The notes below the pieces were generated by a model. It worked only from the letters and a program-made list of their open reading frames with translations, ran no database searches and was not told where the DNA came from. The position numbers and the translations under genes were made by a program. A DNA stretch of 64,000 nucleotides from Rhynchopus sp. YZ270_cl-10 (Eukaryota > Euglenozoa > Diplonemea > Diplonemida > Diplonemidae), in assembly GCA_964035575.1 (NCBI GenBank), contig OZ037848.1:930001-994000 (forward strand). Direction: 5' to 3'. Position 1 is the first letter of the stretch, and the number at the start of each line of letters is the position of its first letter. This document shows, in pieces, positions 52,906 through 64,000 of the stretch.

Positions 52906-53394
52906 TGACTTAGGGGGAGTTTTTTAAACCACGCGCAGGGGGTTAAAAACTAGAAAACACAAGTGTTTTCTAGAATTTTTGTGGAACTGTTTTCCCAGCT
53001 ACCTTGTATTACACCTCACCGTACCCAAGGCGATATTCTGCACCAGGATTATCCTCACTAGGCTTCAGACACCTGACCACCCCGCCATCATTTAGTTTTG
53101 CTAATCCTTAACACTCCCTATTTGAGTTGACGGTCTTGAAAACACTTCGCTGGCTGGTGTGTCAAACGGTCTGTGTATGGTTTGCACCAAGGCTCTAAGT
53201 CGACAGTGTGTCTTTGTGTCTAGACACTGTCGAAAGACACAAAGACACAAAGACACACTGTGTCTTTTGTCGAAGACACAGTGTGTCTTTGTCGACTGTC
53301 GACTGTGTCTTGTCGAAAAAAAAAAATTTTTTTTTTTTCGACATCACAAAAATTTTTCACCCAAAAAAAAAATTTTTTTTTGGGACCCGCGGGC
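52906..53394. other. Non-coding stretch with GTCTTTGTGTC repeats
   Basis: Between 53190 and 53310 AAGACAC/GTGTCTT units form inverted arrays (AAAGACACAAAGACAC). Nothing else is recognised. Confidence 0.5.
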
Positions 53395-54076
53395 ACCGGG
53401 CATGCAAATAAAGCAAGAATTTTGATGTTTTGAGCATCACAGATTTATTCCCCGGCCATTTTGTGTATGAAATGCCAACCCTGTACAGTTTGTATGGGCC
53501 AGCACCTTAGCAAAAAATCGAAAAATCTCAAAAAAAAAATTTTTTTTTTCGAGAAAATTTCGACCCCTGACCTGGGTTTTTGGGCACCAAAAAATGCAAA
53601 AAAACGCAAAAATCGGGTGTTTTGACCATCTGTGGTTACACAAAACACACTTCTGTGTACAAGCCTACACCAATACAGTGGTTATACAAAGCGATTTTTG
53701 ACCAAAAAAAAATTTTTTTTTTCGCCCAAAATTTGCCGTGGTACCTCATAAAATGGCCCAAAGAATCCAATGAAAACCTCAGATTGGGCAAATTATGAAA
53801 AAAATTTTCAAGTCAAATTTTCAGCCAAAATACGGCTATTTTGGTCATGCCTTGTGTACTTTGTGTACTGAACTGGTCCCGAGGCCACAGGGACCGTGTA
53901 AGGGGCCAGCTTTTAGTGGCGAAAATTTCGCTAAGTACCCGGAAAAATCCCTAAGGAAAAAAAAAATTTTTTTTTCACGCAGGGTCACAAAAAAAAATTT
54001 TTTTTTTTTTTGACTTTTGCTGGGGGTCCCGGACCCCTGGGACCCCCGGGGTGTTGGGGTCCCGTTGGTAACCTTG

Positions 54077-54170
54077 GTCAGGGCGCCCTCGGGCCTTCGG
54101 CCCTCGGGCTGCCCTGACCTCCCTCAAGGGCGCCCTCGGGCTCTGGCGGGAGGGAGGGAAATAGCTATTC
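54077..54170 (+). repeat. Satellite spacer, copy 1 (right part)
   Basis: GTCAGGGCGCCCTCGGGCC onward to AAATAGCTATTC, identical to the right parts of the other spacers. Together with 46270-46622 it makes one whole spacer around the composite. Confidence 0.85.
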
Positions 54171-56809
54171 CGACGCGTTGTTTTGGACGCGTTCTATCGC
54201 GCTGTTTTCGACGCGGTGTTTTGGACGCGTTCTATCGCGCTGTTTCCGACGCGTTGTTTTGGACGCGTTCTATCGCGCTGTTTTCGACGCGGTGTTTTGG
54301 ACGCGTTCTATCGCGCTGTTTCCGACGCGTTCTTTTGGACGCGTTCTATCGCGCTGTTTCCGACGCGTTGTTTTGGCGGCGTTCTCTGGCGCTGTTTTGG
54401 ACGCGTTCTAGCGCGCTGTTTCCGATGCGTTCTTTCGGACGCGTTCTATCGCGCTGTTTCCGACGCGTTGTTTTGGCGGCGTTCTCTGGCGCTGTTTTGG
54501 ACGCGTTCTAGCGCGCTGTTTCCGACGCGTTCTTTTGGACGCGTTCTATCGCGCTGTGTTCGACGCGTTCTATCGCGCTGTTTCCGATGCGTTCTTTCGG
54601 ACGCGTTCTATCGCGCTGTTTCCGACGCGTTCTATCGCGCTGTTTCCGACGCGTTGTTTTGGCTGCGTTCTATCGCGCTGTTTCCGATGCGTTGTTTTGG
54701 ACGCGTTCTATCGCGCTGTTTTCGACGCGTTGTTTCGGACGCGTTCTATCGCGCTGTTTCCGATGCGTTGTTTCGGACGCGTTCTATCGCGCTGTTTCCG
54801 ACGCGTTCTATCGCGCTGTTTCCGACGCGTTGTTTTGGCTGCGTTCTATCGCGCTGTTTCCGATGCGTTGTTTCGGACGCGTTCTATCGCGCTGTTTCCG
54901 ACGCGTTGTTTTGGCGGCGTTCTATCGTGCTGTTTCCGACGCGTTGTTTTGGCTGCGTTCTATCGCGCTGTTTTCGACGCGTTGTTTTGGCTGCGTTCTA
55001 TCGCGCTGTTTCCGATGCGTTGTTTCGGACGCGTTCTATCGCGCTGTTTCCGACGCGTTGTTTTGGACGCCTTCTATCGCGCTGTTTCCGACGCGTTGTT
55101 TTGGACGCGTTCTATCGCGCTGTGTTCGACGCGTTGTTTTGGACGCCTTCTATCGCGCTGTTTCCGACGCGTTGTTTTGGACGCGTTCTATCGCGCTGTT
55201 TCCGATGCGTTGTTTTGGACGCGTTCTATCGCGCTGTTTCCGACGCGTTGTTTTGGACGCCTTCTATCGCGCTGTTTCCGACGCGTTGTTTTGGACGCGT
55301 TCTATCGCGCTGTTTCCGACGCGTTGTTTTGGACGCCTTCTATCGCGCTGTTTCCGACGCGTTGTTTTGGACGCGTTCTATCGCGCTGTTTCCGATGCGT
55401 TGTTTCGGACTCGTTCTATCGCGCTGTTTCCGACGCGTTCTTTTGGACGCGTTCTCTCGCGCTGTGTTCGACGCGTTCTATCGCGCTGTTTCCGACGCGT
55501 TCTTTTGGACGCGTTCTATCGCGCTGTGTTCGACGCGTTCTATCGCGCTGTTTTCGACGCGGTGTTTTGGACGCGTTCTATCGCGCTGTTTCCGACGCGT
55601 TCTTTTGGACGCGTTCTATCGCGCTGTGTTCGACGCGTTCTATCGCGCTGTTTCCGACGCGTTGTTTTGGCGGCGTTCTCTGGCGCTGTTTTGGACGCGT
55701 TCTAGCGCGCTGTTTCCGATGCGTTCTTTCGGACGCGTTCTATCGCGCTGTTTCCGACGCGTTCTATCGCGCTGTTTCCGACGCGTTGTTTTGGCTGCGT
55801 TCTATCGCGCTGTTTTCGACGCGTTGTTTCGGACGCGTTCTATCGCGCTGTTTCCGATGCGTTGTTTCGGACGCGTTCTATCGCGCTGTTTCCGACGCGT
55901 TGTTTTGGCGGCGTTCTATCGTGCTGTTTCCGACGCGTTGTTTTGGCTGCGTTCTATCGCGCTGTTTTCGACGCGTTGTTTTGGCTGCGTTCTATCGCGC
56001 TGTTTCCGATGCGTTGTTTCGGACGCGTTCTATCGCGCTGTTTCCGACGCGTTGTTTTGGACGCCTTCTATCGCGCTGTTTCCGACGCGTTGTTTTGGCT
56101 GCGTTCTATCGCGCTGTTTCCGATGCGTTGTTTCGGACTCGTTCTATCGCGCTGTTTCCGACGCGTTCTTTTGGACGCGTTCTCTCGCGCTGTGTTCGAC
56201 GCGTTCTATCGCGCTGTTTCCGACGCGTTCTTTTGGACGCGTTCTCTCGCGCTGTGTTCGACGCGTTCTATCGCGCTGTTTCCGACGCGGTGTTTTGGAC
56301 GCGTTCTATCGCGCTGTTTCCGACGCGTTCTTTTGGACGCGTTCTATCGCGCTGTGTTCGACGCGTTCTATCGCGCTGTTTCCGACGCGTTGTTTTGGCG
56401 GCGTTCTCTGGCGCTGTTTTGGACGCGTTCTAGCGCGCTGTTTCCGATGCGTTCTTTCGGACGCGTTCTATCGCGCTGTTTCCGACGCGTTCTATCGCGC
56501 TGTTTCCGACGCGTTGTTTTGGCTGCGTTCTATCGCGCTGTTTTCGACGCGTTGTTTTGGACGCGTTCTATCGCGCTGTTTTCGACGCGTTGTTTTGGAC
56601 GCGTTCTATCGCGCTGTTTTCGACGCGTTGTTTTGGACGCGTTCTATCGCGCTGTTTTCGACGCGTTGTTTTGGACGCGTTCTATCGCGCTGTTTTCGAC
56701 GCGTTGTTTTGGCCGCGTTCTATCGCGCTGTTTCCGACGCGTTGTTTTGGACGCGTTCTATCGCGCTGTTTCCGACGCGTTGTTTTGGACGCGTTCTATC
56801 GCGCTGTTT
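54171..56809 (+). repeat. 38 bp satellite, block 2
   Basis: Same 38/24 bp units. Variant units (TTTTGGCTGCG, TTTTGGCGGCG, CTCTGGCGCTG, TTCTTTTGG) dominate the left and middle; the last nine or so units are almost uniform canonical copies. Confidence 0.95.
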
Positions 56810-57249
56810 GTAACCCTCCAGAGGTCTCAAGGGATTCCCTTGAGTGCTAAGAGGATTCCCTTGAGACCACCAAAAATTCCCGCGAGAGAATGTGCGTTTT
56901 GGTGACTGAAACCGGCCAAAAACTTTTTAAAACGGCCCACAACCTGGTTTCTGCGACTCGAAAAGCGTATCCGCATGCTTTTGGGCGTCCGTAGGCCACA
57001 AACGATGGTACCCATGTGGGCCGAAAAACCTACGTGTTTGTACACAAAACACCACAAAAGCGCTTGTTTGCAGGCAGCTCGGGTCGAAAACGACCTCTTC
57101 GGGTCACAAAGCTACATCCCTCCCTCCCTTGGCCCTCGGGCTGCCCTTTCGGGAGGTCAGGGCGCCCTCGGGCCTTCGGCCCTCGGGCTGCCCTGACCTC
57201 CCTCAAGGGCGCCCTCGGGCTCTGGCGGGAGGGAGGGAAATAGCTATTC
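56810..57249 (+). repeat. Satellite spacer, copy 2
   Basis: 440 bp and complete. It includes a hairpin with stem GGTCAGGGC/GCCCTGACC and an inner CCCTCGGGCC/GGCCCTCGGG pairing near its right end. Confidence 0.92.
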
Positions 57250-58312
57250 CGACGCGTTGTTTTGGACGCGTTCTATCGCGCTGTTTTCGACGCGGTGTTT
57301 TGGACGCGTTCTATCGCGCTGTTTCCGACGCGTTCTTTTGGACGCGTTCTATCGCGCTGTTTCCGACGCGTTGTTTTGGCGGCGTTCTCTGGCGCTGTTT
57401 TGGACGCGTTCTAGCGCGCTGTTTCCGATGCGTTCTTTCGGACGCGTTCTATCGCGCTGTTTCCGACGCGTTGTTTTGGCGGCGTTCTCTGGCGCTGTTT
57501 TGGACGCGTTCTAGCGCGCTGTTTCCGATGCGTTCTTTCGGACGCGTTCTATCGCGCTGTTTCCGATGCGTTGTTTCGGACGCGTTCTATCGCTGTTTCC
57601 GACGCGTTGTTTTGGACGCCTTCTATCGCGCTGTTTCCGACGCGTTGTTTTGGCTGCGTTCTATCGCGCTGTTTCCGATGCGTTGTTTCGGACTCGTTCT
57701 ATCGCGCTGTTTCCGACGCGTTCTTTTGGACGCGTTCTCTCGCGCTGTGTTCGACGCGTTCTATCGCGCTGTTTCCGACGCGTTCTTTTGGACGCGTTCT
57801 CTCGCGCTGTGTTCGACGCGTTCTATCGCGCTGTTTCCGACGCGGTGTTTTGGCGGCGTTCTCTGGCGCTGTTTTGGACGCGTTCTAGCGCGCTGTTTCC
57901 GACGCGTTGTTTTGGCTGCGTTCTATCGCGCTGTTTTCGACGCGTTGTTTTGGACGCGTTCTATCGCGCTGTGTTCGACGCGTTCTATCGCGCTGTTTCC
58001 GACGCGTTGTTTTGGCGGCGTTCTCTGGCGCTGTTTTGGACGCGTTCTAGCGCGCTGTTTCCGACGCGTTCTATCGCGCTGTTTCCGACGCGTTGTTTTG
58101 GCTGCGTTCTATCGCGCTGTTTTCGACGCGTTGTTTTGGACGCGTTCTATCGCGCTGTTTTCGACGCGTTGTTTTGGACGCGTTCTATCGCGCTGTTTTC
58201 GACGCGTTGTTTTGGACGCGTTCTATCGCGCTGTTTTCGACGCGTTGTTTTGGACGCGTTCTATCGCGCTGTTTTCGACGCGTTGTTTTGGACGCGTTCT
58301 ATCGCGCTGTTT
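57250..58312 (+). repeat. 38 bp satellite, block 3
   Basis: The shortest complete block (1063 bp), with the same left-variant, right-uniform layout. One unit near 57590 lacks GC of the GCGCTG motif. Confidence 0.95.
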
Positions 58313-58752
58313 GTAACCCTCCAGAGGTCTCAAGGGATTCCCTTGAGTGCTAAGAGGATTCCCTTGAGACCACCAAAAATTCCCGCGAGAGAATGTGCGT
58401 TTTGGTGACTGAAACCGGCCAAAAACTTTTTAAAACGGCCCACAACCTGGTTTCTGCGACTCGAAAAGCGTATCCGCATGCTTTTGGGCGTCCGTAGGCC
58501 ACAAACGATGGTACCCATGTGGGCCGAAAAACCTACGTGTTTGTACACAAAACACCACAAAAGCGCTTGTTTGCAGGCAGCTCGGGTCGAAAACGACCTC
58601 TTCGGGTCACAAAGCTACATCCCTCCCTCCCTTGGCCCTCGGGCTGCCCTTTCGGGAGGTCAGGGCGCCCTCGGGCCTTCGGCCCTCGGGCTGCCCTGAC
58701 CTCCCTCAAGGGCGCCCTCGGGCTCTGGCGGGAGGGAGGGAAATAGCTATTC
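58313..58752 (+). repeat. Satellite spacer, copy 3
   Basis: 440 bp, essentially identical to copy 2. Confidence 0.92.
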
Positions 58753-61225
58753 CGACGCGTTGTTTTGGACGCGTTCTATCGCGCTGTTTTCGACGCGGTG
58801 TTTTGGACGCGTTCTATCGCGCTGTTTCCGACGCGTTGTTTTGGACGCGTTCTATCGCGCTGTTTTCGACGCGTTCTTTTGGACGCGTTCTATCGCGCTG
58901 TTTCCGACGCGTTGTTTTGGCGGCGTTCTCTGGCGCTGTTTTGGACGCGTTCTAGCGCGCTGTTTCCGATGCGTTCTTTCGGACGCGTTCTATCGCGCTG
59001 TTTCCGACGCGTTGTTTTGGCGGCGTTCTCTGGCGCTGTTTTGGACGCGTTCTAGCGCGCTGTTTCCGACGCGTTCTTTTGGACGCGTTCTATCGCGCTG
59101 TGTTCGACGCGTTCTATCGCGCTGTTTCCGATGCGTTCTTTCGGACGCGTTCTATCGCGCTGTTTCCGACGCGTTGTTTTGGCTGCGTTCTATCGCGCTG
59201 TTTTCGACGCGTTGTTTCGGACGCGTTCTATCGCGCTGTTTCCGATGCGTTGTTTCGGACGCGTTCTATCGCGCTGTTTCCGACGCGTTCTATCGCGCTG
59301 TTTCCGACGCGTTGTTTTGGCTGCGTTCTATCGCGCTGTTTCCGATGCGTTGTTTCGGACGCGTTCTATCGCGCTGTTTCCGACGCGTTGTTTTGGCTGC
59401 GTTCTATCGCGCTGTTTTCGACGCGTTGTTTTGGCTGCGTTCTATCGCGCTGTTTCCGATGCGTTGTTTCGGACGCGTTCTATCGCGCTGTTTCCGACGC
59501 GTTGTTTTGGCTGCGTTCTATCGCGCTGTTTCCGATGCGTTGTTTCGGACTCGTTCTATCGCGCTGTTTCCGACGCGTTCTTTTGGACGCGTTCTCTCGC
59601 GCTGTGTTCGACGCGTTCTATCGCGCTGTTTCCGACGCGTTCTTTTGGACGCGTTCTATCGCGCTGTTTTCGACGCGGTGTTTTGGACGCGTTCTATCGC
59701 GCTGTTTCCGACGCGTTCTTTTGGACGCGTTCTCTGGCGCTGTTTTGGACGCGTTCTAGCGCGCTGTTTCCGACGCGTTCTTTCGGACGCGTTCTATCGC
59801 GCTGTTTCCGACGCGTTCTTTCGGACGCGTTCTATCGCGCTGTTTCCGACGCGTTCTATCGCGCTGTTTCCGACGCGTTGTTTTGGACGCGTTCTATCGC
59901 GCTGTTTCCGATGCGTTCTTTCGGACGCGTTCTATCGCGCTGTTTCCGACGCGTTCTATCGCGCTGTTTCCGACGCGTTGTTTTGGCTGCGTTCTATCGC
60001 GCTGTTTTCGACGCGTTGTTTCGGACGCGTTCTATCGCGCTGTTTCCGACGCGTTGTTTTGGCGGCGTTCTATCGTGCTGTTTCCGACGCGTTGTTTTGG
60101 CTGCGTTCTATCGCGCTGTTTTCGACGCGTTGTTTTGGCTGCGTTCTATCGCGCTGTTTCCGATGCGTTGTTTCGGACGCGTTCTATCGCGCTGTTTCCG
60201 ACGCGTTGTTTTGGACGCCTTCTATCGCGCTGTTTCCGATGCGTTGTTTCGGACTCGTTCTATCGCGCTGTTTCCGACGCGTTCTTTTGGACGCGTTCTC
60301 TCGCGCTGTGTTCGACGCGTTCTATCGCGCTGTTTCCGACGCGGTGTTTTGGACGCGTTCTATCGCGCTGTTTCCGACGCGTTCTTTTGGACGCGTTCTA
60401 TCGCGCTGTGTTCGACGCGTTCTATCGCGCTGTTTCCGACGCGTTCTTTTGGACGCGTTCTCTCGCGCTGTGTTCGACGCGTTCTATCGCGCTGTTTCCG
60501 ACGCGGTGTTTTGGACGCGTTCTATCGCGCTGTTTCCGACGCGTTCTTTTGGACGCGTTCTATCGCGCTGTGTTCGACGCGTTCTATCGCGCTGTTTCCG
60601 ACGCGTTCTTTTGGACGCGTTCTCTCGCGCTGTGTTCGACGCGTTCTATCGCGCTGTTTCCGACGCGTTCTTTTGGACGCGTTCTCTCGCGCTGTGTTCG
60701 ACGCGTTCTATCGCGCTGTTTCCGACGCGGTGTTTTGGACGCGTTCTATCGCGCTGTTTCCGACGCGTTCTTTTGGACGCGTTCTATCGCGCTGTGTTCG
60801 ACGCGTTCTATCGCGCTGTTTCCGACGCGTTGTTTTGGCGGCGTTCTCTGGCGCTGTTTTGGACGCGTTCTAGCGCGCTGTTTCCGACGCGTTGTTTTGG
60901 CTGCGTTCTATCGCGCTGTTTTCGACGCGTTGTTTTGGACGCGTTCTATCTCGCTGTTTTCGACGCGTTGTTTTGGACGCGTTCTATCGCGCTGTTTTCG
61001 ACGCGTTGTTTTGGACGCGTTCTATCGCGCTGTTTTCGACGCGTTGTTTTGGACGCGTTCTATCGCGCTGTTTCCGACGCGTTGTTTTGGACGCGTTCTA
61101 TCGCGCTGTTTTCGACGCGTTGTTTTGGCCGCGTTCTATCGCGCTGTTTCCGACGCGTTGTTTTGGACGCGTTCTATCGCGCTGTTTCCGACGCGTTGTT
61201 TTGGACGCGTTCTATCGCGCTGTTT
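58753..61225 (+). repeat. 38 bp satellite, block 4
   Basis: 2.47 kb. Groups of variant units recur as larger sub-blocks of several hundred bases (for example the TTCTCTCGCGCTGTG series near 60290-60740), so a second repeat level exists within blocks. Confidence 0.95.
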
Positions 61226-61640
61226 GTAACCCTCCAGAGGTCTCAAGGGATTCCCTTGAGTGCTAAGAGGATTCCCTTGAGACCACCAAAAATTCCCGCG
61301 AGAGAATGTGCGTTTTGGTGACTGAAACCGGCCAAAAACTTTTTAAAACGGCCCACAACCTGGTTTCTGCGACTCGAAAAGCGTATCCGCATGCTTTTGG
61401 GCGTCCGTAGGCCACAAACGATGGTACCCATGTGGGCCGAAAAACCTACGTGTTTGTACACAAAACACCACAAAAGCGCTTGTTTGCAGGCAGCTCGGGT
61501 CGAAAACGACCTCTTCGGGTCACAAAGCTACATCCCTCCCTCCCTTGGCCCTCGGGCTGCCCTTTCGGGAGGTCAGGGCTGCCCTGACCTCCCTCAAGGG
61601 CGCCCTCGGGCTCTGGCGGGAGGGAGGGAAATAGCTATTC
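61226..61640 (+). repeat. Satellite spacer, copy 4 (25 bp shorter)
   Basis: Same as copy 2, but the inner loop of the GGTCAGGGC hairpin (25 bp) is missing, leaving GGTCAGGGCTGCCCTGACC. Confidence 0.92.
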
Positions 61641-63085
61641 CGACGCGTTGTTTTGGACGCGTTCTATCGCGCTGTTTTCGACGCGGTGTTTTGGACGCGT
61701 TCTATCGCGCTGTTTCCGACGCGTTCTTTTGGACGCGTTCTATCGCGCTGTTTCCGACGCGTTGTTTTGGCGGCGTTCTCTGGCGCTGTTTTGGACGCGT
61801 TCTAGCGCGCTGTTTCCGATGCGTTCTTTTGGACGCGTTCTATCGCGCTGTTTCCGACGCGTTGTTTTGGCGGCGTTCTATCGTGCTGTTTCCGACGCGT
61901 TGTTTTGGCGGCGTTCTCTGGCGCTGTTTTGGACGCGTTCTAGCGCGCTGTTTCCGATGCGTTCTTTTGGACGCGTTCTATCGCGCTGTTTCCGACGCGT
62001 TGTTTTGGCTGCGTTCTATCGCGCTGTTTTCGACGCGTTGTTTTGGCTGCGTTCTATCGCGCTGTTTCCGATGCGTTGTTTCGGACGCGTTCTATCGCGC
62101 TGTTTCCGACGCGTTGTTTTGGACGCCTTCTATCGCGCTGTTTCCGACGCGTTGTTTTGGCTGCGTTCTATCGCGCTGTTTCCGATGCGTTGTTTCGGAC
62201 GCGTTCTATCGCGCTGTTTCCGACGCGTTGTTTTGGACGCCTTCTATCGCGCTGTTTCCGACGCGTTGTTTTGGCTGCGTTCTATCGCGCTGTTTCCGAT
62301 GCGTTGTTTCGGACTCGTTCTATCGCGCTGTTTCCGACGCGTTCTTTTGGACGCGTTCTCTCGCGCTGTGTTCGACGCGTTCTATCGCGCTGTTTCCGAC
62401 GCGTTCTTTTGGACGCGTTCTCTCGCGCTGTGTTCGACGCGTTCTATCGCGCTGTTTCCGACGCGGTGTTTTGGCGGCGTTCTCTGGCGCTGTTTTGGAC
62501 GCGTTCTAGCGCGCTGTTTCCGACGCGTTGTTTTGGCTGCGTTCTATCGCGCTGTTTTCGACGCGTTGTTTTGGACGCGTTCTATCGCGCTGTGTTCGAC
62601 GCGTTCTATCGCGCTGTTTCCGACGCGTTGTTTTGGCGGCGTTCTCTGGCGCTGTTTTGGACGCGTTCTAGCGCGCTGTTTCCGACGCGTTCTATCGCGC
62701 TGTTTCCGACGCGTTGTTTTGGCTGCGTTCTATCGCGCTGTTTTCGACGCGTTGTTTTGGACGCGTTCTATCGCGCTGTTTTCGACGCGTTGTTTTGGAC
62801 GCGTTCTATCGCGCTGTTTTCGACGCGTTGTTTTGGACGCGTTCTATCGCGCTGTTTTCGACGCGTTGTTTTGGACGCGTTCTATCGCGCTGTTTTCGAC
62901 GCGTTGTTTTGGCCGCGTTCTATCGCGCTGTTTCCGACGCGTTGTTTTGGACGCGTTCTATCGCGCTGTTTTCGACGCGTTGTTTTGGCCGCGTTCTATC
63001 GCGCTGTTTCCGACGCGTTGTTTTGGACGCGTTCTATCGCGCTGTTTCCGACGCGTTGTTTTGGACGCGTTCTATCGCGCTGTTT
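61641..63085 (+). repeat. 38 bp satellite, block 5
   Basis: 1.45 kb with the same layout. Its left half contains two successive copies of a multi-unit pattern (about 62043-62165 and 62165-62285). Confidence 0.95.
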
Positions 63086-63525
63086 GTAACCCTCCAGAGG
63101 TCTCAAGGGATTCCCTTGAGTGCTAAGAGGATTCCCTTGAGACCACCAAAAATTCCCGCGAGAGAATGTGCGTTTTGGTGACTGAAACCGGCCAAAAACT
63201 TTTTAAAACGGCCCACAACCTGGTTTCTGCGACTCGAAAAGCGTATCCGCATGCTTTTGGGCGTCCGTAGGCCACAAACGATGGTACCCATGTGGGCCGA
63301 AAAACCTACGTGTTTGTACACAAAACACCACAAAAGCGCTTGTTTGCAGGCAGCTCGGGTCGAAAACGACCTCTTCGGGTCACAAAGCTACATCCCTCCC
63401 TCCCTTGGCCCTCGGGCTGCCCTTTCGGGAGGTCAGGGCGCCCTCGGGCCTTCGGCCCTCGGGCTGCCCTGACCTCCCTCAAGGGCGCCCTCGGGCTCTG
63501 GCGGGAGGGAGGGAAATAGCTATTC
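63086..63525 (+). repeat. Satellite spacer, copy 5
   Basis: 440 bp and complete. Confidence 0.92.
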
Positions 63526-64000
63526 CGACGCGTTGTTTTGGACGCGTTCTATCGCGCTGTTTTCGACGCGGTGTTTTGGACGCGTTCTATCGCGCTGTTT
63601 CCGACGCGTTCTTTTGGACGCGTTCTATCGCGCTGTTTCCGACGCGTTGTTTTGGCGGCGTTCTCTGGCGCTGTTTTGGACGCGTTCTAGCGCGCTGTTT
63701 CCGACGCGTTGTTTTGGCGGCGTTCTCTGGCGCTGTTTTGGACGCGTTCTAGCGCGCTGTTTCCGACGCGTTCTTTTGGACGCGTTCTATCGCGCTGTGT
63801 TCGACGCGTTCTATCGCGCTGTTTCCGATGCGTTCTTTCGGACGCGTTCTATCGCGCTGTTTCCGACGCGTTCTATCGCGCTGTTTCCGACGCGTTGTTT
63901 TGGCTGCGTTCTATCGCGCTGTTTTCGACGCGTTGTTTCGGACGCGTTCTATCGCGCTGTTTCCGATGCGTTGTTTCGGACGCGTTCTATCGCGCTGTTT
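63526..64000 (+). repeat. 38 bp satellite, block 6 (runs off the window)
   Basis: Begins like the other blocks, straight after AAATAGCTATTC, and continues to the right edge. Confidence 0.93.

Larger units (their letters stand above)
46623..54076. mobile_element. 7.45 kb composite of nested DNA elements
   Basis: Outer ends are the inverted CAAGGCTACCAACGGGACCC (right end with one mismatch), with a 7 bp duplication GTCAGGG at 46616-46622 and 54077-54083. Inside are repeated copies of an element body of about 850 bp (47142-47650 partial, 48797-49646, 50733-51573 inverted, 53395-54076 partial), a different short element (46700-47107), 227 bp tandem repeats, hairpin-rich blocks and a long poly-G. 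There is no coding-like frame. It probably grew by repeated insertion and duplication inside one original insertion. Confidence 0.7.

Noticed and set aside
43600-64000. CRISPR array
   Set aside because: Units are contiguous or nearly so, with no unique spacers between them, and the window is eukaryotic.

Overview
The window is nuclear DNA from a single-celled eukaryote. Spliced genes, a kinesin motor, a class III adenylate cyclase, EF-hand and SAM domains, and no bacterial operon structure support this. The splice donors I could fix by reading-frame continuity begin GTAT (mostly GTATG), as in metamonads such as Giardia and Trichomonas. Together with the 21-unit leucine-rich repeat protein, this makes a fornicate-like metamonad a reasonable but unproven guess. 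Stop codon use fits the standard code.

Region 1, about 0.9-43 kb, is gene-bearing. Eight protein genes are supported and all lie on the minus strand: a membrane adenylate cyclase (904-3006), a membrane protein with TPR-like helices (3664-4630), a His/Gly-rich protein (7447-9281), a Cys-rich type I membrane protein in four or more exons (11902-15065), a SAM-domain protein (15490-17364), a ubiquitin-like/LRR protein (24336-26423), a long kinesin (30829-36880) and a four-exon EF-hand protein (39392-42578). Several exon chains were joined because donor, acceptor and phase agree. Most start codons have a pyrimidine-rich CAG acceptor-like site a few bases upstream. With the one-way gene order, this suggests spliced-leader trans-splicing or pervasive 5'UTR introns.

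Among these genes are at least seven non-autonomous DNA transposons with readable ends: a 1.24 kb near-perfect palindrome with an 11 bp target duplication, its relative sitting in a poly-G tract, a hAT-type MITE with an 8 bp duplication, a second hAT-like MITE, two elements with CAC termini (one carrying about 70 copies of an 8 bp minisatellite), and a TA-flanked MITE. Short repeat families fill the introns and intergenic DNA; one of them has eight copies, all in the same orientation.

Region 2, about 43.6-64 kb, is satellite DNA with no credible gene. A 38 bp MluI-site-rich unit (with a 24 bp sub-unit) forms blocks of 1-2.7 kb separated by a conserved spacer of about 440 bp, giving a higher-order repeat that runs off the right edge. 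One spacer is split by a 7.45 kb composite (46623-54076) of nested elements. These make 7 bp target duplications, and one insertion is confirmed by an empty site in a sister copy. The region looks heterochromatic (subtelomeric or centromeric), which is inference.
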